Shown: piece after piece, positions 41,093 through 41,908 of the stretch
Position numbering within the stretch: position 1 is the stretch's first letter
Layout of the letters: every line of letters begins with the position of its first letter
Origin: Rhodocyclaceae bacterium
GTDB taxonomy: Bacteria > Pseudomonadota > Gammaproteobacteria > Burkholderiales > Rhodocyclaceae
Reading direction: 5' to 3'
Length of the DNA stretch: 41,908 nt
NCBI GenBank assembly: GCA_020445945.1
Contig: JAGRFQ010000004.1
Coordinates: 2,190-44,097, forward strand
Translations under genes and position numbers: made by a program
The notes under the pieces: generated by a model
Databases searched by the model: none
Seen by the model: only the letters and a program-made list of their open reading frames with translations
Told to the model about the DNA's origin: nothing

Positions 41093-41562
41093 ACGCACCG
41101 ACTTTCGACGCCATCGTCGCCGCGCCCTTTGGCGCGCTGGGAGTGCGCGTCGACGGCGACGCGCTCGCCGAGATCGCCTTCCTGCCGCCCGGCACGCCGG
41201 CGCACGCAGCGCGCAACGCGCTGGCGCAGCGCGCGGCCGAGCAGCTTGGCGCGTATCTGGACGATCCGCGCACACCCTTCGACCTGCCGCTCAAACCCGC
41301 CGGCACCGATTTCCAGCGCCGCGTGTGGGCCGCCATCCGCGCCATCCCCTGCGGCAAGATGCGCGCTTACGGCGCGCTGGCGGCCGAGCTGGCCAGTGCC
41401 GCGCGCGCGGTCGGCCAGGCCTGCGGCGCCAACCCGTTTCCGGTGGTGGTGCCCTGCCACCGCGTCGTCGCACAGGCCGCGCTCGGCGGCTTCGCCCACG
41501 CCCGCGACGGCTACCTGCTCGACACCAAGCAATGGCTGCTGGCGCACGAAGCGCGGCGCTGA
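41089..41562 (+). CDS. ogt: Methylated-DNA-protein cysteine methyltransferase
   Basis: 157 aa, GTG start overlapping the previous stop (GTGA). The acceptor cysteine is C123 in VVPCHRVV, preceded by the helix-turn-helix DNA-binding part (DFQRRVWAAIRAIPCGKMRAYGALAAELA) and the Asn hinge GANPFP. It transfers methyl groups from O6-methylguanine or O4-methylthymine to itself once. No AdaA-type regulatory domain is fused. Its 3' end overlaps xerD by 31 nt. Confidence 0.95.
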   Translation: MNAPTFDAIVAAPFGALGVRVDGDALAEIAFLPPGTPAHAARNALAQRAAEQLGAYLDDPRTPFDLPLKPAGTDFQRRVWAAIRAIPCGKMRAYGALAAELASAARAVGQACGANPFPVVVPCHRVVAQAALGGFAHARDGYLLDTKQWLLAHEARR

Positions 41563-41908
41563 GCGCGCTCGCCCCGGCCACCGCCGCCGAGCTGGACGCC
41601 TTCTGCGACGGGCTGTGGCTCGAAGACGGGCTGGCGCGCAACACGCTGGACGCCTATCGCCGCGACCTCGCCGGCTTCGCCCGCTGGCTGCACGCACACG
41701 CCGGCTGCGCGCCCCCCGCCGCCACCAGCGCGCATCTGCAGGCCTACCTCGCCGACTTCAGCCGGCACGCCAAACCGGCCAGCCAGCGCCGCCTGCTCAG
41801 CGCCTGGCGACGCTACTTCCAGCGCCTGCTGCGCGACGGGCGGATCGCCGCCGACCCCAGCGCGGCGCTCGACCCGCCGATGCCCGCGCCGCGCTTTCCG
41901 GCGACGCT
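41532..41908 (+). CDS. xerD: Tyrosine recombinase XerD, N-terminal fragment
   Basis: The frame stays open from the ATG at 41532 to the window end (about 125 codons, no stop). The visible part is the N-terminal core-binding (SAM-like) domain: LDAFCDGLWLEDGLARNTLDAYRRDL, then YLADFSRHAKPASQRRLLSAWRRYF and ADPSAALDPP, which resemble XerD more than XerC. XerD with XerC resolves chromosome dimers at dif. The catalytic domain is beyond the window. The ATG lies inside ogt; a later start is possible, but few start codons follow before conserved sequence begins. Confidence 0.85.
   Translation, partial: MAAGARSAALSALAPATAAELDAFCDGLWLEDGLARNTLDAYRRDLAGFARWLHAHAGCAPPAATSAHLQAYLADFSRHAKPASQRRLLSAWRRYFQRLLRDGRIAADPSAALDPPMPAPRFPAT

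Overview
This window looks like ordinary chromosome from a GC-rich betaproteobacterium, most likely of the Rhodocyclales (Thauera/Azoarcus/Zoogloea type). That placement is an inference from GC content, protein character and gene content (a UvrD whose start and C-terminus look betaproteobacterial, single-chain MaeB, an AhpC/TSA peroxiredoxin, leuS-lipoprotein-lptE-holA order). No phage, insertion sequence, CRISPR array, rRNA or tRNA gene was seen. Genes are tightly packed, with many 4-nt stop/start overlaps.

Left third (1-17.3 kb): the end of thyA overlaps folA. A minus-strand group apbC > dcd > Orn/Lys/Arg decarboxylase faces it. Then come an OmpA-type lipoprotein, a plus-strand operon metG > small membrane protein > acylphosphatase > SulP transporter, a 2-Cys peroxiredoxin with a clear terminator, and a large membrane-anchored PAS/GGDEF/EAL protein that converges on, and overlaps, dnaE.

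Middle (17.3-29.9 kb): minus-strand AEC transporter, a CmpX-like TM-helix-repeat membrane protein and a rhomboid protease. A pirin > WrbA-like flavodoxin pair is divergent from a LysR regulator. Next are a GAF-GGDEF diguanylate cyclase, then minus-strand pldA > qor > small secreted protein, and the malic enzyme-phosphotransacetylase fusion maeB.

Right third (29.9-41.9 kb): an orphan ParA-type ATPase is followed by a tandem-receiver protein (degenerate REC plus intact REC) preceded by a near-consensus sigma-28 (FliA) promoter. Convergent to these is uvrD. A free-standing 107-aa unknown gene has an AT-richer, palindrome-bearing promoter region and its own terminator. Then leuS > small lipoprotein > lptE > holA, proA with a strong terminator, and a chalcone-isomerase-like secreted protein > ogt > xerD (cut by the window end).

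Most of the window is housekeeping: nucleotide synthesis (thyA, folA, dcd), replication and repair (dnaE, holA, uvrD, ogt, xerD), translation (metG, leuS) and envelope biogenesis (lptE, pldA). The parts most worth a second look are the ParA/tandem-receiver pair with its predicted flagellar promoter, the unknown gene at 34071, the degenerate EAL domain, and two places where an intrinsic-terminator hairpin sits directly against the ribosome-binding site of the next gene.
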